From positions 1 to 32,303 of IMG/VR virus record IMGVR_UViG_3300028800_002444: 32,303 nt of DNA; one strand, written 5' to 3'. Numbering within the stretch: the first letter of the stretch is position 1; each line of letters starts with the position of its first letter. A program made the position numbers and the translations under genes. This stretch comes from a virus. Below the pieces are notes generated by a model. The model searched no databases. It was given only the letters and a program-made list of their open reading frames with translations, and was not told where the DNA came from. This document shows positions 1 through 7,782 of this stretch, in pieces.

Positions 1-1188
1 ATGCAAACACAAGAACGAAGTCACGTTCCGATTGCGACAACAAAGGAGGAAAACTTCTTTACAGCGATCGGCAACACAAAGCCTTACTTCAAAGCAGCTT
101 TTGAAGGAGAACCGGGCACCGGCAAGAGCTGGAGCGCGGCATTAGTAGCAATCGGTCTTCACAAGAAGATCGGCAGCACGAAGCCCATTGTCCTTATCGA
201 CACCGAGAAAGCAGCAAAGTTTTTGGTCCCACTCTTCAAAGAGAATGGAATCGAAGCGATGGTGCGCGAGACACACTCGCTCGCGGATTTGGTAACGGCA
301 ATGAAGCTCTGCTCGGAAGGATACTCAGACGTTGTGGTGATCGACAGCATCACCCACATCTGGATGGACTTCCAAGAGGCGTATAAGCGAAAGCTCAACC
401 GCCAAACATTTCAGATTCAGGACTGGATGGCTATCAAGTCCGACTGGAATAGAAACTTCTCGATCCCGATGGTCCAGTCGCCGCTGCACATCATTGCAAC
501 CGGTCGAGTGTCAGACCGAATGGAGCAGGAAGTAGATGAGGATGGTCGCAAGGAATTTACCAAGACCGGAGTGAAGATGCAGGCCGAGAAAAACGCCGCA
601 TACGAATTCGATGTCTTGGTACTGATGGAGCGCCATGAGCTTATCACTCGCGCAAAGCGAGAGGTATGGCGACAGGCAACTGTCCTCAAAGGCCGAGGCA
701 ATCTCCTCGATGGAAAGGTCTTTAAAAACCCAACTTACGAGGACTTCGCACCGGCAATCGAAGCGGTCATCAAAGACCCTGTAGCAGCCCGATTTAGCCC
801 TACAGAAAGGGATGCAGGGGAGCTGATCCGCACAGAGGAAGACAAGCGTAAGTGGGTCCTTGAAAGGAAGCGATGGCTTGAAGAGATCGAGGGATACCTT
901 GTATCGGTCTGGCCAAGTACCGGCGCACAGGAAAAGAAGAATAAGACTGATGCGCTCGAGTACGCCTTCCAAACAAGAAGCTGGTCCGCAATCGAAGCGA
1001 TGCGACCAGACGTGCTCGAAGACGGATACGCACGAATTCAGGAATTTGTTCAAAAGAAGATCGCCGAATTGAAAGGCGAAGAAGTACCGGAGCTCACACC
1101 CGAACAGAAGTTCGATAAAGATCTCCGCGATTCAAAGGTCGAAAAACCAAAGAAGCCTGCAAAGGTTACAGCCAAAAGTGGCAAGTAA
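1..1188 (+). CDS. RecA-like AAA ATPase (Sak4-type recombinase candidate)
   Basis: A 395-residue P-loop ATPase. Walker A is GEPGTGKS at residues 36-43 and Walker B is VVVID ending at D115, followed by S116; a further core strand, HIIATGR, lies near 163-169. This spacing fits the RecA/AAA_24 family of phage ATPases, whose Sak4 members promote single-strand annealing or recombination with phage SSB. The last 40 residues are Lys/Pro/Glu-rich and probably disordered. Its place before an initiator-like protein, a resolvase and methylases fits a DNA replication and recombination block. The ATG is the first base of the window, so an earlier in-frame start cannot be excluded. ATPase class is secure; Sak4-type recombinase is inferred from size and context. 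Confidence 0.8.
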   Translation: MQTQERSHVPIATTKEENFFTAIGNTKPYFKAAFEGEPGTGKSWSAALVAIGLHKKIGSTKPIVLIDTEKAAKFLVPLFKENGIEAMVRETHSLADLVTAMKLCSEGYSDVVVIDSITHIWMDFQEAYKRKLNRQTFQIQDWMAIKSDWNRNFSIPMVQSPLHIIATGRVSDRMEQEVDEDGRKEFTKTGVKMQAEKNAAYEFDVLVLMERHELITRAKREVWRQATVLKGRGNLLDGKVFKNPTYEDFAPAIEAVIKDPVAARFSPTERDAGELIRTEEDKRKWVLERKRWLEEIEGYLVSVWPSTGAQEKKNKTDALEYAFQTRSWSAIEAMRPDVLEDGYARIQEFVQKKIAELKGEEVPELTPEQKFDKDLRDSKVEKPKKPAKVTAKSGK

Positions 1189-1203
1189 AAACTAAGTAGC
1201 TTG

Positions 1204-1307
1204 GCCACTGACTCAGCCCTGATCCAGTGGCATGAGGGCTGAGATCGGGGGCTAAGACCCTCCCCGCCTAACCACAGAGAAGAAACACCGAACCCTCGGT
1301 GCTTCTC
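1204..1307 (+). other. Intergenic RNA-structure cluster with possible pseudoknot
   Basis: The 134-base gap after the ATPase gene is filled with inverted repeats. GCCACTG (1204-1210) pairs with CAGTGGC (1225-1231). CTCAGCCCT (1212-1220) pairs with AGGGCTGAG (1235-1243). The two stems interleave, so they form either an H-type pseudoknot or mutually exclusive hairpins. CGGGG (1246-1250) can pair with CCCCG (1262-1266). A last hairpin pairs GAGAAG and CACCGA (1277-1291) with TCGGTG and CTTCTC (1296-1307), with a 3-base bulge. It ends 15 bases before the next ATG. No clear U-tract follows, so a terminator is not the obvious reading; a structured leader or small RNA is possible. Confidence 0.6.
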
Positions 1308-1322
1308 TCTCTTCAAAAAACT

Positions 1323-1862
1323 ATGGACGAACATAAACCAACTCCTTTGATACCCAACAGCACACAGATGCCCAACCTTATCCTCGATAAGGTTATTCCT
1401 CTCATTCCCGAATCGGAAGCCCGATGCCTGCTTTACATATGCCGACGCACTTTCGGATTCCACAAGGAATCCGACCGCATCAGCTTCTCTCAATTCATGG
1501 ACGGAATAAAAGATCGACGAGGTAACGTGCTCGACTACGGCGCAGGACTTGCTCGCGCTTCAGTCTCTAAAGCACTCCGGCATCTCATGCAGGCGGGAGC
1601 GATTCTGATCCGCAAATCGGGTAAGGGAAATTACTACCAAATAAACCTGCATATGGATGTGGATAAGGTGGTTCAAATTGTGAACCAGTCCAATATTCGA
1701 ACCAGAAGCGGTTCAAAATCTGAACCAAAACTGGTTCAAAGGTTGAACACACAAAATCTAGGAAAAAAAGAGAAACCTAGTATTAGGGACCCTGTGCATA
1801 ACTTTTCCACAGAAATGCGAGAGCTCACCGAGAAGATGACCATTAATCGATTCAAACACTAA
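1323..1862 (+). CDS. Phage replication protein O-like initiator
   Basis: A 179-residue protein. Its first half (about residues 10-110) looks like the winged-helix N-terminal domain of phage replication protein O: a conserved stretch naming the ligand region, then an LLYICRRTFGFHK-like helix, a FMDGI segment and a recognition-helix-like ASVSKALRHLMQAG. The family binds origin iterons and recruits the host replication machinery. The C-terminal third is low in complexity because its codons also carry a candidate origin (see 1670-1811). I start at ATG 1323 rather than an upstream GTG at 1299, because the GTG lies inside the 3' arm of a strong hairpin. No helicase or helicase loader is seen in the window. 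Confidence 0.75.
   Translation: MDEHKPTPLIPNSTQMPNLILDKVIPLIPESEARCLLYICRRTFGFHKESDRISFSQFMDGIKDRRGNVLDYGAGLARASVSKALRHLMQAGAILIRKSGKGNYYQINLHMDVDKVVQIVNQSNIRTRSGSKSEPKLVQRLNTQNLGKKEKPSIRDPVHNFSTEMRELTEKMTINRFKH
1670..1811 (+). other. Candidate replication origin: four iterons, A-rich segment and two DnaA boxes
   Basis: Inside the initiator-like gene are 17-bp units made of GGTTCA, 5 bases, then TGAACC. Units at 1670-1686 and 1710-1726 are perfect; 1733-1749 has one changed base; 1687-1703 is degenerate (AGTCCA and CGAACC). The unit starts are 17, 23 and 23 bp apart. Next comes an A-rich stretch (1751-1790) flanked internally by CTAGG/CCTAG. Two head-to-head matches to the DnaA box TTWTNCACA follow: TTATGCACA on the minus strand (1793-1801) and TTTTCCACA on the plus strand (1803-1811). 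Iterons, an A/T-rich element and initiator boxes inside the initiator gene are the lambda arrangement. Function is inferred. Confidence 0.72.
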
Positions 1863-1864
1863 CC

Positions 1865-2266
1865 ATGAAAAAAACAATTCAATTCACTATAAAAGGAAAT
1901 CCGGACGACCTCGAGGGCAATCCGGTCCCGTACATCCGCGTAGTCGGCCGAGCGCTCTGGCTTCCAAACGCCAAGAGATATCACGCATGGAAGACCTATG
2001 TGCGCAGCGTCTTCTTCCGCTTGTACCCTGAACACTCGAACCGATCCGTCGAGCTTCAGCCATTCACCACAAAGGCATCGGATAAGGGCCGTATGGACAT
2101 CAAGATTTTCTGGGCAAATGGGATGCACGCCGATCCCGACAACGTCTTCAAGGGCATAGCCGACGCCCTCTTCAAGAACGACAAGTTTCTCGATGGGAGC
2201 TTCGAGTCTTGCTACGCGCCGGATTGCAAAGGTCGAGTGGACGTTACGATTTCTCTCAATCTCTAA
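1865..2266 (+). CDS. rusA: RusA-like Holliday junction resolvase
   Basis: A 133-residue protein, close to the usual RusA length of about 120. The diagnostic segment HADPDNVFKGIADAL gives D90, D92, N93 and K96, followed by further acidic residues at D100, D106 and D110. RusA enzymes bind branched DNA as dimers and use such Asp residues with Mg2+ to cut Holliday junctions. In phages they resolve recombination intermediates before packaging. The gene starts 3 bases after the initiator-like gene and ends 1 base before the methylase ATG, so it is co-transcribed with both. No Shine-Dalgarno sequence is visible. Confidence 0.85.
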   Translation: MKKTIQFTIKGNPDDLEGNPVPYIRVVGRALWLPNAKRYHAWKTYVRSVFFRLYPEHSNRSVELQPFTTKASDKGRMDIKIFWANGMHADPDNVFKGIADALFKNDKFLDGSFESCYAPDCKGRVDVTISLNL

Positions 2267-2267
2267 G

Positions 2268-3419
2268 ATGAAGTATTTCAGTCTCTTCTCCGGCATCGGC
2301 GGATTCGAACTGGGACTCATTAAAGCCTATGTGGAAATCATTAACAGAAATGCGGTCCGAAAAGGCCAAAAGGATCAGATCGAGAATGATGAAGCGTGGC
2401 AGAGATTGGAGTCCAAGAAGGGGAAAGGAGCTCGTGCCAAGAGTGGACGAACTCTCGAATTGCCTGACTGGCACAATGACCCGCGAGCACCTCATTGCGT
2501 GGGTTACTCCGAGATCGACAAGCACGCAATTAAAATCTATGAAAAATACTTCCAACACACAAACTACGGCGATATCAGAAAGATCAAGCCAAGAAGTCTC
2601 CCAGACTTCGACCTACTCATTGGAGGTTTTCCTTGCCAATCTTTCTCTATTGCCGGCAAGCGCAAGGGCTTTGAAGACACTCGCGGGACATTGTTCTTTG
2701 AGATTGCTCGCATTGCTCGTGCCAAAAGACCACGCCTTCTATTCCTTGAGAACGTTAAAGGGCTTCTCAATCACGAAAACGGGCGCACCTTTGGCGTCAT
2801 CCTCCGCACGCTGGATGGCCTTGGGTATGACCTCCAATGGCAAGTGCTTAACAGCAAAGATTTCGGGGTCCCGCAGAATCGGGAGCGAGTGTTTATTATC
2901 GGACATCTTAGAGGCACGCCCCGACCCGAAATATTTCCTGTCGGAGCGAACGGCAAGGCGGATATTGTCATACCAACCCTCACGGCACGCTATACCGCAG
3001 CGTCGAATGGAGGTTATGTGCGTCACCGACAGACACATCAAATAAACGATCCGGTCCATAGCAACGATCGCATCTATGCAACCGACGGCATCAGCCCAAC
3101 ACTCAACACCGCTCAAGGCGGGAATAGGCAGCCGAAGATCGTCGGAGGCTTGCAAGCTCATCAGAAACCAAGGGAGGACGGAATATCACCCACGCTCACA
3201 ACAGCAATGGGAATGGGCGGAGGGCAAACTCCGATCGTGTGGCGCAAGGATATAAAGATTCGTCGACTAACACCAAAAGAATGCGAACGACTCCAAGGCT
3301 TTCCGGACGGATGGACAGAGGGAGAGAGTGACACCCAACGATACAAGACCCTCGGCAATGCCGTGACTGTAAATGCGGTCCAAGCAATAGCAGAGAAATT
3401 GCTCGCAAAAAGGCTATGA
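2268..3419 (+). CDS. DNA cytosine-C5 methyltransferase, Dcm family (early-region copy)
   Basis: A 383-residue enzyme with the full C5-methylase motif order. FSGIGGFELG near the N-terminus binds AdoMet; FPCQSFS holds the catalytic C123; ENVKG follows; QNRERVFIIG is motif VIII. A variable target-recognition region contains two GISPTL segments, then RLTPKECERLQGFP and LGNAV close the fold. An insert rich in Lys, Arg and Glu lies between motif I and the PCQ loop. The longest open frame would begin at 2193 inside rusA, but ATG 2268 puts motif I right at the N-terminus. No nuclease gene adjoins it, so it is probably an orphan methylase that protects phage DNA. It differs from the C5 methylase at 24395. 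Confidence 0.93.
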   Translation: MKYFSLFSGIGGFELGLIKAYVEIINRNAVRKGQKDQIENDEAWQRLESKKGKGARAKSGRTLELPDWHNDPRAPHCVGYSEIDKHAIKIYEKYFQHTNYGDIRKIKPRSLPDFDLLIGGFPCQSFSIAGKRKGFEDTRGTLFFEIARIARAKRPRLLFLENVKGLLNHENGRTFGVILRTLDGLGYDLQWQVLNSKDFGVPQNRERVFIIGHLRGTPRPEIFPVGANGKADIVIPTLTARYTAASNGGYVRHRQTHQINDPVHSNDRIYATDGISPTLNTAQGGNRQPKIVGGLQAHQKPREDGISPTLTTAMGMGGGQTPIVWRKDIKIRRLTPKECERLQGFPDGWTEGESDTQRYKTLGNAVTVNAVQAIAEKLLAKRL

Positions 3420-3844
3420 ACAATCTCAACCATCCACGATACAAACTGACCACCACGGAAATCGAAAGCGCCAAAAGCCTCTTCGAAGACAACGGCTGGA
3501 AGATCATATGGCTCTGCATGCATTTCAACGTCGATCATAAATCAATCCGTTTCCACATGCACACGAACGGCTGGGTCCGGAAAGTCGGAGTGGCCACAGT
3601 GATGCCAGAGGAGATCGCTGCGATATACCGACAAATGCGCAGAGATAAATATCTCGAAAAGATGAAAGGTACTTACGAATTTATCCACGCCTCTGCACGC
3701 CAGAAGCGATTAGAGAATTGCGAGCATGCGCGATGGATTAAGCGATGCAGCCTTTGCGGGGAAATTCTCGCATCGGACTCGATCGATCATCACCTGATCG
3801 GCCAGTGCACGCCGAGATCAGAATTACCAGCCAATAACTTATAA
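3416..3844 (+). CDS. Hypothetical DNA-binding protein with HTH-like and Cys/His zinc-like segments
   Basis: A 142-residue protein that I do not recognise. Residues about 12-53 resemble a helix-turn-helix that scans for a target. The C-terminal end has C111-x2-C114, then H125/H126 and C131, spaced like a small zinc-binding finger. It overlaps the preceding methylase by 4 bases (ATGA), which implies translational coupling. The mix of HTH and zinc-finger-like ends suggests nucleic-acid binding, perhaps a regulator or packaging accessory factor. That role is inference from motifs and position only. Confidence 0.6.
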   Translation: MNNLNHPRYKLTTTEIESAKSLFEDNGWKIIWLCMHFNVDHKSIRFHMHTNGWVRKVGVATVMPEEIAAIYRQMRRDKYLEKMKGTYEFIHASARQKRLENCEHARWIKRCSLCGEILASDSIDHHLIGQCTPRSELPANNL

Positions 3845-3847
3845 ATC

Positions 3848-4270
3848 ATGAATAAAAACAACAACGAAGCTCCGGTCCAGATCGATACCAAACAACAGCC
3901 AAACCCTATCAACCTATCCGCTCGCTTTCTTGCGGCACGACCTGACTTCGTGGGTGCATGGATCATCGGCGCTCACGGCATCCTGCCAATATTCAAGTCG
4001 GCCCACAAGGAAGCGATCATCGGATTTCTTGAGACGGTCCAAATAGAATTCTTCGCCGCGCTCAAACATCATTTCGAGAAGAAGCATCCCGATCAGAAGA
4101 TGACCTACACCTTCGGGACGATTTGCCGAAACAAAAAGGGCGACGAGCGACTGGTCGTCGGCATTGTCCCGCAAAAAACAGGCAAGCCATCATACGAATA
4201 CATGGGAGACGACGGCAAGGTCGGTGCCTGCAATGAATCAAGCATGGTGAGCTGGATGGAAAAAAACTAA
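3848..4270 (+). CDS. Hypothetical protein
   Basis: A 140-residue protein with no motif I can name. The first 22 residues are polar and probably flexible. A mixed alpha/beta body follows with a hydrophobic stretch (FVGAWIIGAHGILPIF, about residues 34-49) that is too short and too mixed to call a membrane helix. It lies 3 bases after the previous gene and 1 base before the ParB-methylase gene, so it belongs to the same operon. An early-region DNA-metabolism accessory role is plausible but unsupported. Confidence 0.55.
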   Translation: MNKNNNEAPVQIDTKQQPNPINLSARFLAARPDFVGAWIIGAHGILPIFKSAHKEAIIGFLETVQIEFFAALKHHFEKKHPDQKMTYTFGTICRNKKGDERLVVGIVPQKTGKPSYEYMGDDGKVGACNESSMVSWMEKN

Positions 4271-4271
4271 T

Positions 4272-5588
4272 ATGCAAATCACTGACGTAAAACGATACGA
4301 GAAGAACGCCAAAGAGCATCCGGGCTTCCAGCTTGAGAAGATAGCGTCGAGCATCAAGGCGTTCGGATGCAAACAGCCGATCATCCTCGACAAAGACGGA
4401 GTAATTGTAGTCGGCCACGGCCGATTCATCGCCATGACGGAGCTTCTCGGCTATACGCTCATGGAGCAAAAAGCATTCACAAAGAAAGGCGAGCCAGTCA
4501 TACCATACGTTATGGTCGATGACCTGAGCGAGGAAGAAGTAAAGGCGTACCGCATCGCCGACAATCAGCTTAACGCTCTGACTGGACAGGACATGAGCCT
4601 GATCGTACCCGAGCTTAAAGAATTGGATGCGACAGGATTCGATATCACCCTTACCGGCTTTGATCGAGACCTTCTCCTTGAAGAAGACGAAAACGACGAT
4701 GTCCTGCCAGAAACTCCGGTCCAGCCAAAAAGCAAAGTGGGAGATGTCTATGAGCTCGGTCCGCACACCATCGTGTGTGGCGACTCAACGGAACGCGAAT
4801 CGTGGGAAAAAATCATGCGTGGCAGGAAAGCTGACTGCGTCTTCACCGATCCGCCATACAACGTGAACTATGCAGGTCGCGGAAAGAAAACGAGCGAAGG
4901 GATCATGAATGACGACATGGAAGCCGGAGTCTTCGACTCTTTCCTCGATCGAGCATTCGGAAATATCGCCGAGTGCGCGAAGTCGGGCGCGGGATGGTAC
5001 GTCTTCCACTCAACGTCCACGCAGGCGCAGTTTGAAGCAGCGCTCAAGAAGCACGGCATGGCGATCCGAAACCAGCTCATATGGAACAAGCCGACGGCAT
5101 CGATGGGATGGGGCGATTACCGATGGAAGCATGAGCCGTTCTTCTATGCCTCGAAGAACGGAGTCGAATCGGTCTTTTACGGCGATCGCACACATTCGAC
5201 GATCATAGATTTCCACGACAGCGAGCAGAAACTCCTCAATTGGGCGAAGCGACAGAAGAACCTCGAGACGGAAGGGAAGCTCACGATCTGGACAATGAAG
5301 CGCGACAAAGTAAACGAATATATGCACCCGACGCAGAAGCCGGTCGAGCTCATAACCTACGCGCTCTTCAACAGCTCAAAGGCCGAAGACCTGGTCATCG
5401 ATCCATTTCTCGGAAGTGGAAGCACTCTGATCGCCTGCCAGAAGACAAGCAGAGTGTGCACGGGTATAGAGCTCGATCCGAAGTTTATGGACGTGATCGT
5501 GCAGCGCTGGGTCGACTATACCGGCATAGAAACTGTGTTCAAAAACGGTCAACAGGAAATGTGGGAAATTACAAAACAAGATGAATGA
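4272..5588 (+). CDS. ParB-like domain fused to N4/N6 DNA methyltransferase
   Basis: A 438-residue two-domain protein. Residues about 1-100 are a ParB/Srx-like domain (GHGRFIAM near 49-56 and a following YRIADNQLN segment). The C-terminal domain is a beta-class amino-methyltransferase: catalytic DPPY at 193-196 comes first and the AdoMet-binding DPFLGSGST at 377-385 comes last. Such fusions are common in phages and mobile elements, where they methylate adenine N6 or cytosine N4. The sequence cannot tell which base is used. The gene overlaps the small terminase by 8 bases, so methylation and packaging genes are transcribed together. A role in marking phage DNA against host restriction is likely. 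Confidence 0.9.
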   Translation: MQITDVKRYEKNAKEHPGFQLEKIASSIKAFGCKQPIILDKDGVIVVGHGRFIAMTELLGYTLMEQKAFTKKGEPVIPYVMVDDLSEEEVKAYRIADNQLNALTGQDMSLIVPELKELDATGFDITLTGFDRDLLLEEDENDDVLPETPVQPKSKVGDVYELGPHTIVCGDSTERESWEKIMRGRKADCVFTDPPYNVNYAGRGKKTSEGIMNDDMEAGVFDSFLDRAFGNIAECAKSGAGWYVFHSTSTQAQFEAALKKHGMAIRNQLIWNKPTASMGWGDYRWKHEPFFYASKNGVESVFYGDRTHSTIIDFHDSEQKLLNWAKRQKNLETEGKLTIWTMKRDKVNEYMHPTQKPVELITYALFNSSKAEDLVIDPFLGSGSTLIACQKTSRVCTGIELDPKFMDVIVQRWVDYTGIETVFKNGQQEMWEITKQDE

Positions 5589-6153
5589 TGATGTCAAAAA
5601 TAGTGGCCCCAAAACAGATACCACGGAAAACGACCCCTCCGTTGCAAATGCAACGCAAATGCAACGTACGAAGCTCCTAGGAGGGGTCACGGGCAAGGGG
5701 TTCCTTCCGGGCACATCAGGCAATCCTGCCGGCAAGGTTCCGGGCACCAGAAACTTCAATACGATCATCACGGATGGTCTAAAAAAGGAGGCAAAAGACA
5801 CGAAGGGTAATCCGCTCGTGATTGAAGAAGCACTCGCCCAGAAAATCATCAAGATGGCGCTCGATGGCGATCGCAAAATGATCGAACTCATATGGAACTA
5901 CCGCGATGGAAAGCCGCCACAAAACATAGACGTGACGAGCAAGGGTGCTCGCGTTGGCACAGTCATTCTCTCGGCTGAAGAAGAAAGACGCATCGAGGAG
6001 CTGTTCGCGCCACGAAAATTACTAGAGTCTGCAAAGCAAAATGGAAACAATACTGAATCATCAAATAACGGAAGCACTAGCTCCAGTGACAATGGAGGGC
6101 CTGCAATTCCTCAAGGAGAGCAGCCGAGAGGTGCGTACGAAGGCAACGCGTAA
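5581..6153 (+). CDS. Terminase small subunit-like protein (DUF5681 type)
   Basis: A 190-residue protein. Residues about 38-60 contain GFLPGTSGNPAGKVPGTRN, the pattern seen in DUF5681 proteins that precede phage large terminases. A helical middle section follows. The last 40 residues are a Ser/Asn/Gly-rich tail. That tail is encoded where the large terminase gene also runs (6041-6153), so its odd composition may reflect constraint from the other frame. Small terminases recognise the packaging site on phage DNA and load the large subunit. The call rests on the motif and on position directly before the large terminase. Confidence 0.75.
   Translation: MNDDVKNSGPKTDTTENDPSVANATQMQRTKLLGGVTGKGFLPGTSGNPAGKVPGTRNFNTIITDGLKKEAKDTKGNPLVIEEALAQKIIKMALDGDRKMIELIWNYRDGKPPQNIDVTSKGARVGTVILSAEEERRIEELFAPRKLLESAKQNGNNTESSNNGSTSSSDNGGPAIPQGEQPRGAYEGNA
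5641..5683 (+). repeat. Tandem 11-bp repeat and palindrome in small terminase gene, possible pac site
   Basis: GCAAATGCAAC occurs twice in perfect tandem (5644-5654, 5655-5665). The preceding GTT turns the first copy into the inverted repeat GTTGCA-AA-TGCAAC. A perfect 10-bp palindrome, CTCCTAGGAG, follows at 5674-5683. Packaging (pac) sites of headful phages such as P22 lie inside the small terminase gene, which makes this a candidate recognition site. It could also be chance in coding sequence. Confidence 0.35.
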
Positions 6154-7735
6154 ACACTTCGGCTACTTTCTTGCTTACTATCTGTCGCATTACGTGCGAA
6201 GCGAATTCGCTCCGTACCACTACGACATGATGCAAGACTTCCATGATCTCATCGACATGAGGATTAACGAGCTCTCGTGGTTCATGTACCGAGAAAGTGC
6301 AAAGACGAGCTTCGCAAAAGGCGGATTACTCTACCTTCTTGCTTTCGGACTTGCGGAATATCCCAACGTCGACTCACTCGATGGCGACAACAGTGAACGC
6401 ATACTCTACGACGTTACATGGGAGCTTCAGACAAACAAGCGATTCATTAGCGACTTCGGTGAGCTCCACGTCGGCAAGCGAACACAGGACCAGATCAGCC
6501 AGAAAAAGATATCGAATTTCGTGACCAACCCTCAGCTCGACGACAATAACAATATTGTCAGGGTAGGCGCTCGCGTTGAGGCTCATACTACAAACGAAGA
6601 TGCTCGAGGCTTCCAGCACAACAGCAAACGCCCCGACTTCTTACTTCTCGATGACTTCGAGACAAAGAAAAGCGTGAGAAGCTCTGCGATCACAAAGTCT
6701 GTCCGCGATCACATCTCCGAATTCAAAGCCGGCATCGCAAGTGGAAGCTACAGGATTCTTTATCTTGGAAACTATTTCAGCGAGCACGGAAATATTCAGA
6801 GCATCATTGACCGCGCTTCGCATGATTCGAAGCTACGAGTGCGCATAGTGCCAATCTGCAAAGGCTCGATCGGTGGCCTTTACGAACCAAGCTGGTCCGG
6901 CCGATGGGTGATGACAGACGCTGAAGCCCGAGTGACGGGAAAGGCGAGCATTGAATCGAAGCAAAGAAGCATGTGGACTCCCGAAGAAGGAGATGCTGAC
7001 TTTCAAGCGGAAATGCTCTGCCAACCGATAGACGAAACCAAAGCAATATTCCGCCGTGAATGGTTCCAGCAGATCACATGGAATACGCTGATGGAGAAAA
7101 AGCTCGCGGCGTATGTCACCATCGACACACCAAGCAGAAAAGAGGATGGCGAAGTCAGCAAGGACGGCGACTTTGTCGGCATCTGCATCAACTGGGCCGA
7201 TAGAGAAGGCAAGTGGCATCTCAAAGCATGGCGGGAAAAGCTCGGTCCGACCGCGATCATCGAAAAGATGTTCGGCATCTATAACTTTTTGATACAGGCA
7301 GGAACTCCCCCGGTGAAATTCGGATGGGAAGATACCGCATTTACTCGCGGACTTGAACCCATGCTTAGGCATGAGCAAAGAATGCGACAAGTTTTCCTAC
7401 CGATGATGTGGCTCAAGCACGAAGGTCGATCAAAGCAGGATCGCATTCGCACTGGACTTTTATACCGATACGAAACACGCAGCATCTATCATCTCCAAGG
7501 AGAGTGCAAAGACCTCGAAAACGAACTCGTCCGATTTCCCGATGCGGATCACGATGACACGAGCGATGCTGTGGCGTATCAGAGTGATATAGCGCGACCG
7601 GCTGGAACTGAAAAGCCACGCGATCCTCGACCGGACCCGATCGTGACAATCGACACTGCCTATGGGCGAGTCAAACCCGCATACGAAGACGAATTATTCG
7701 ATCTGCCTCCGCAATATCCCGACATTGGCATTTAA
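6041..7735 (+). CDS. terL: Terminase large subunit
   Basis: A 564-residue packaging motor and nuclease. The adenine/P-loop motif is YRESAKTS (R84 to S90, with K88-T89), a form usual for large terminases. Walker B is LLLDD with D204 and D205 before E207. The C-terminal RNase H-like nuclease shows D362 in TIDT and D509 in DDTSDAVAY. The enzyme uses ATP to pump DNA into the prohead and cuts the concatemer. The first ATG (6041) overlaps the small terminase by 113 bases; ATG 6092 would still overlap by 62 and starts nearer the conserved region. The true start is therefore uncertain. Confidence 0.93.
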   Translation: METILNHQITEALAPVTMEGLQFLKESSREVRTKATRKHFGYFLAYYLSHYVRSEFAPYHYDMMQDFHDLIDMRINELSWFMYRESAKTSFAKGGLLYLLAFGLAEYPNVDSLDGDNSERILYDVTWELQTNKRFISDFGELHVGKRTQDQISQKKISNFVTNPQLDDNNNIVRVGARVEAHTTNEDARGFQHNSKRPDFLLLDDFETKKSVRSSAITKSVRDHISEFKAGIASGSYRILYLGNYFSEHGNIQSIIDRASHDSKLRVRIVPICKGSIGGLYEPSWSGRWVMTDAEARVTGKASIESKQRSMWTPEEGDADFQAEMLCQPIDETKAIFRREWFQQITWNTLMEKKLAAYVTIDTPSRKEDGEVSKDGDFVGICINWADREGKWHLKAWREKLGPTAIIEKMFGIYNFLIQAGTPPVKFGWEDTAFTRGLEPMLRHEQRMRQVFLPMMWLKHEGRSKQDRIRTGLLYRYETRSIYHLQGECKDLENELVRFPDADHDDTSDAVAYQSDIARPAGTEKPRDPRPDPIVTIDTAYGRVKPAYEDELFDLPPQYPDIGI

Positions 7736-7740
7736 AAACC

Positions 7741-7782
7741 AATACCTACCGAAATGATTTTTTTCGACCTTATCCTTTAAAC
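7741..7782 (+). promoter_or_regulatory. Putative late promoter copy 1, upstream of portal
   Basis: AATACCTACCGA (7741-7752) is followed by a T-rich run and, 18 bases on, by the -10-like hexamer TATCCT (7771-7776). The portal ATG begins 6 bases after that hexamer, so transcription would start at or beside the A of the ATG and give a leaderless message. The same element with identical spacing recurs at 10996 and 15834. Confidence 0.72.

Noticed and set aside
2329-3045. 238-residue + strand open frame
   Set aside because: Shadow inside the C5 methylase, whose conserved motifs lie in the other frame.
4062-4766. 234-residue minus-strand open frame
   Set aside because: Crosses two + strand genes, one with firm methylase motifs; composition is atypical.
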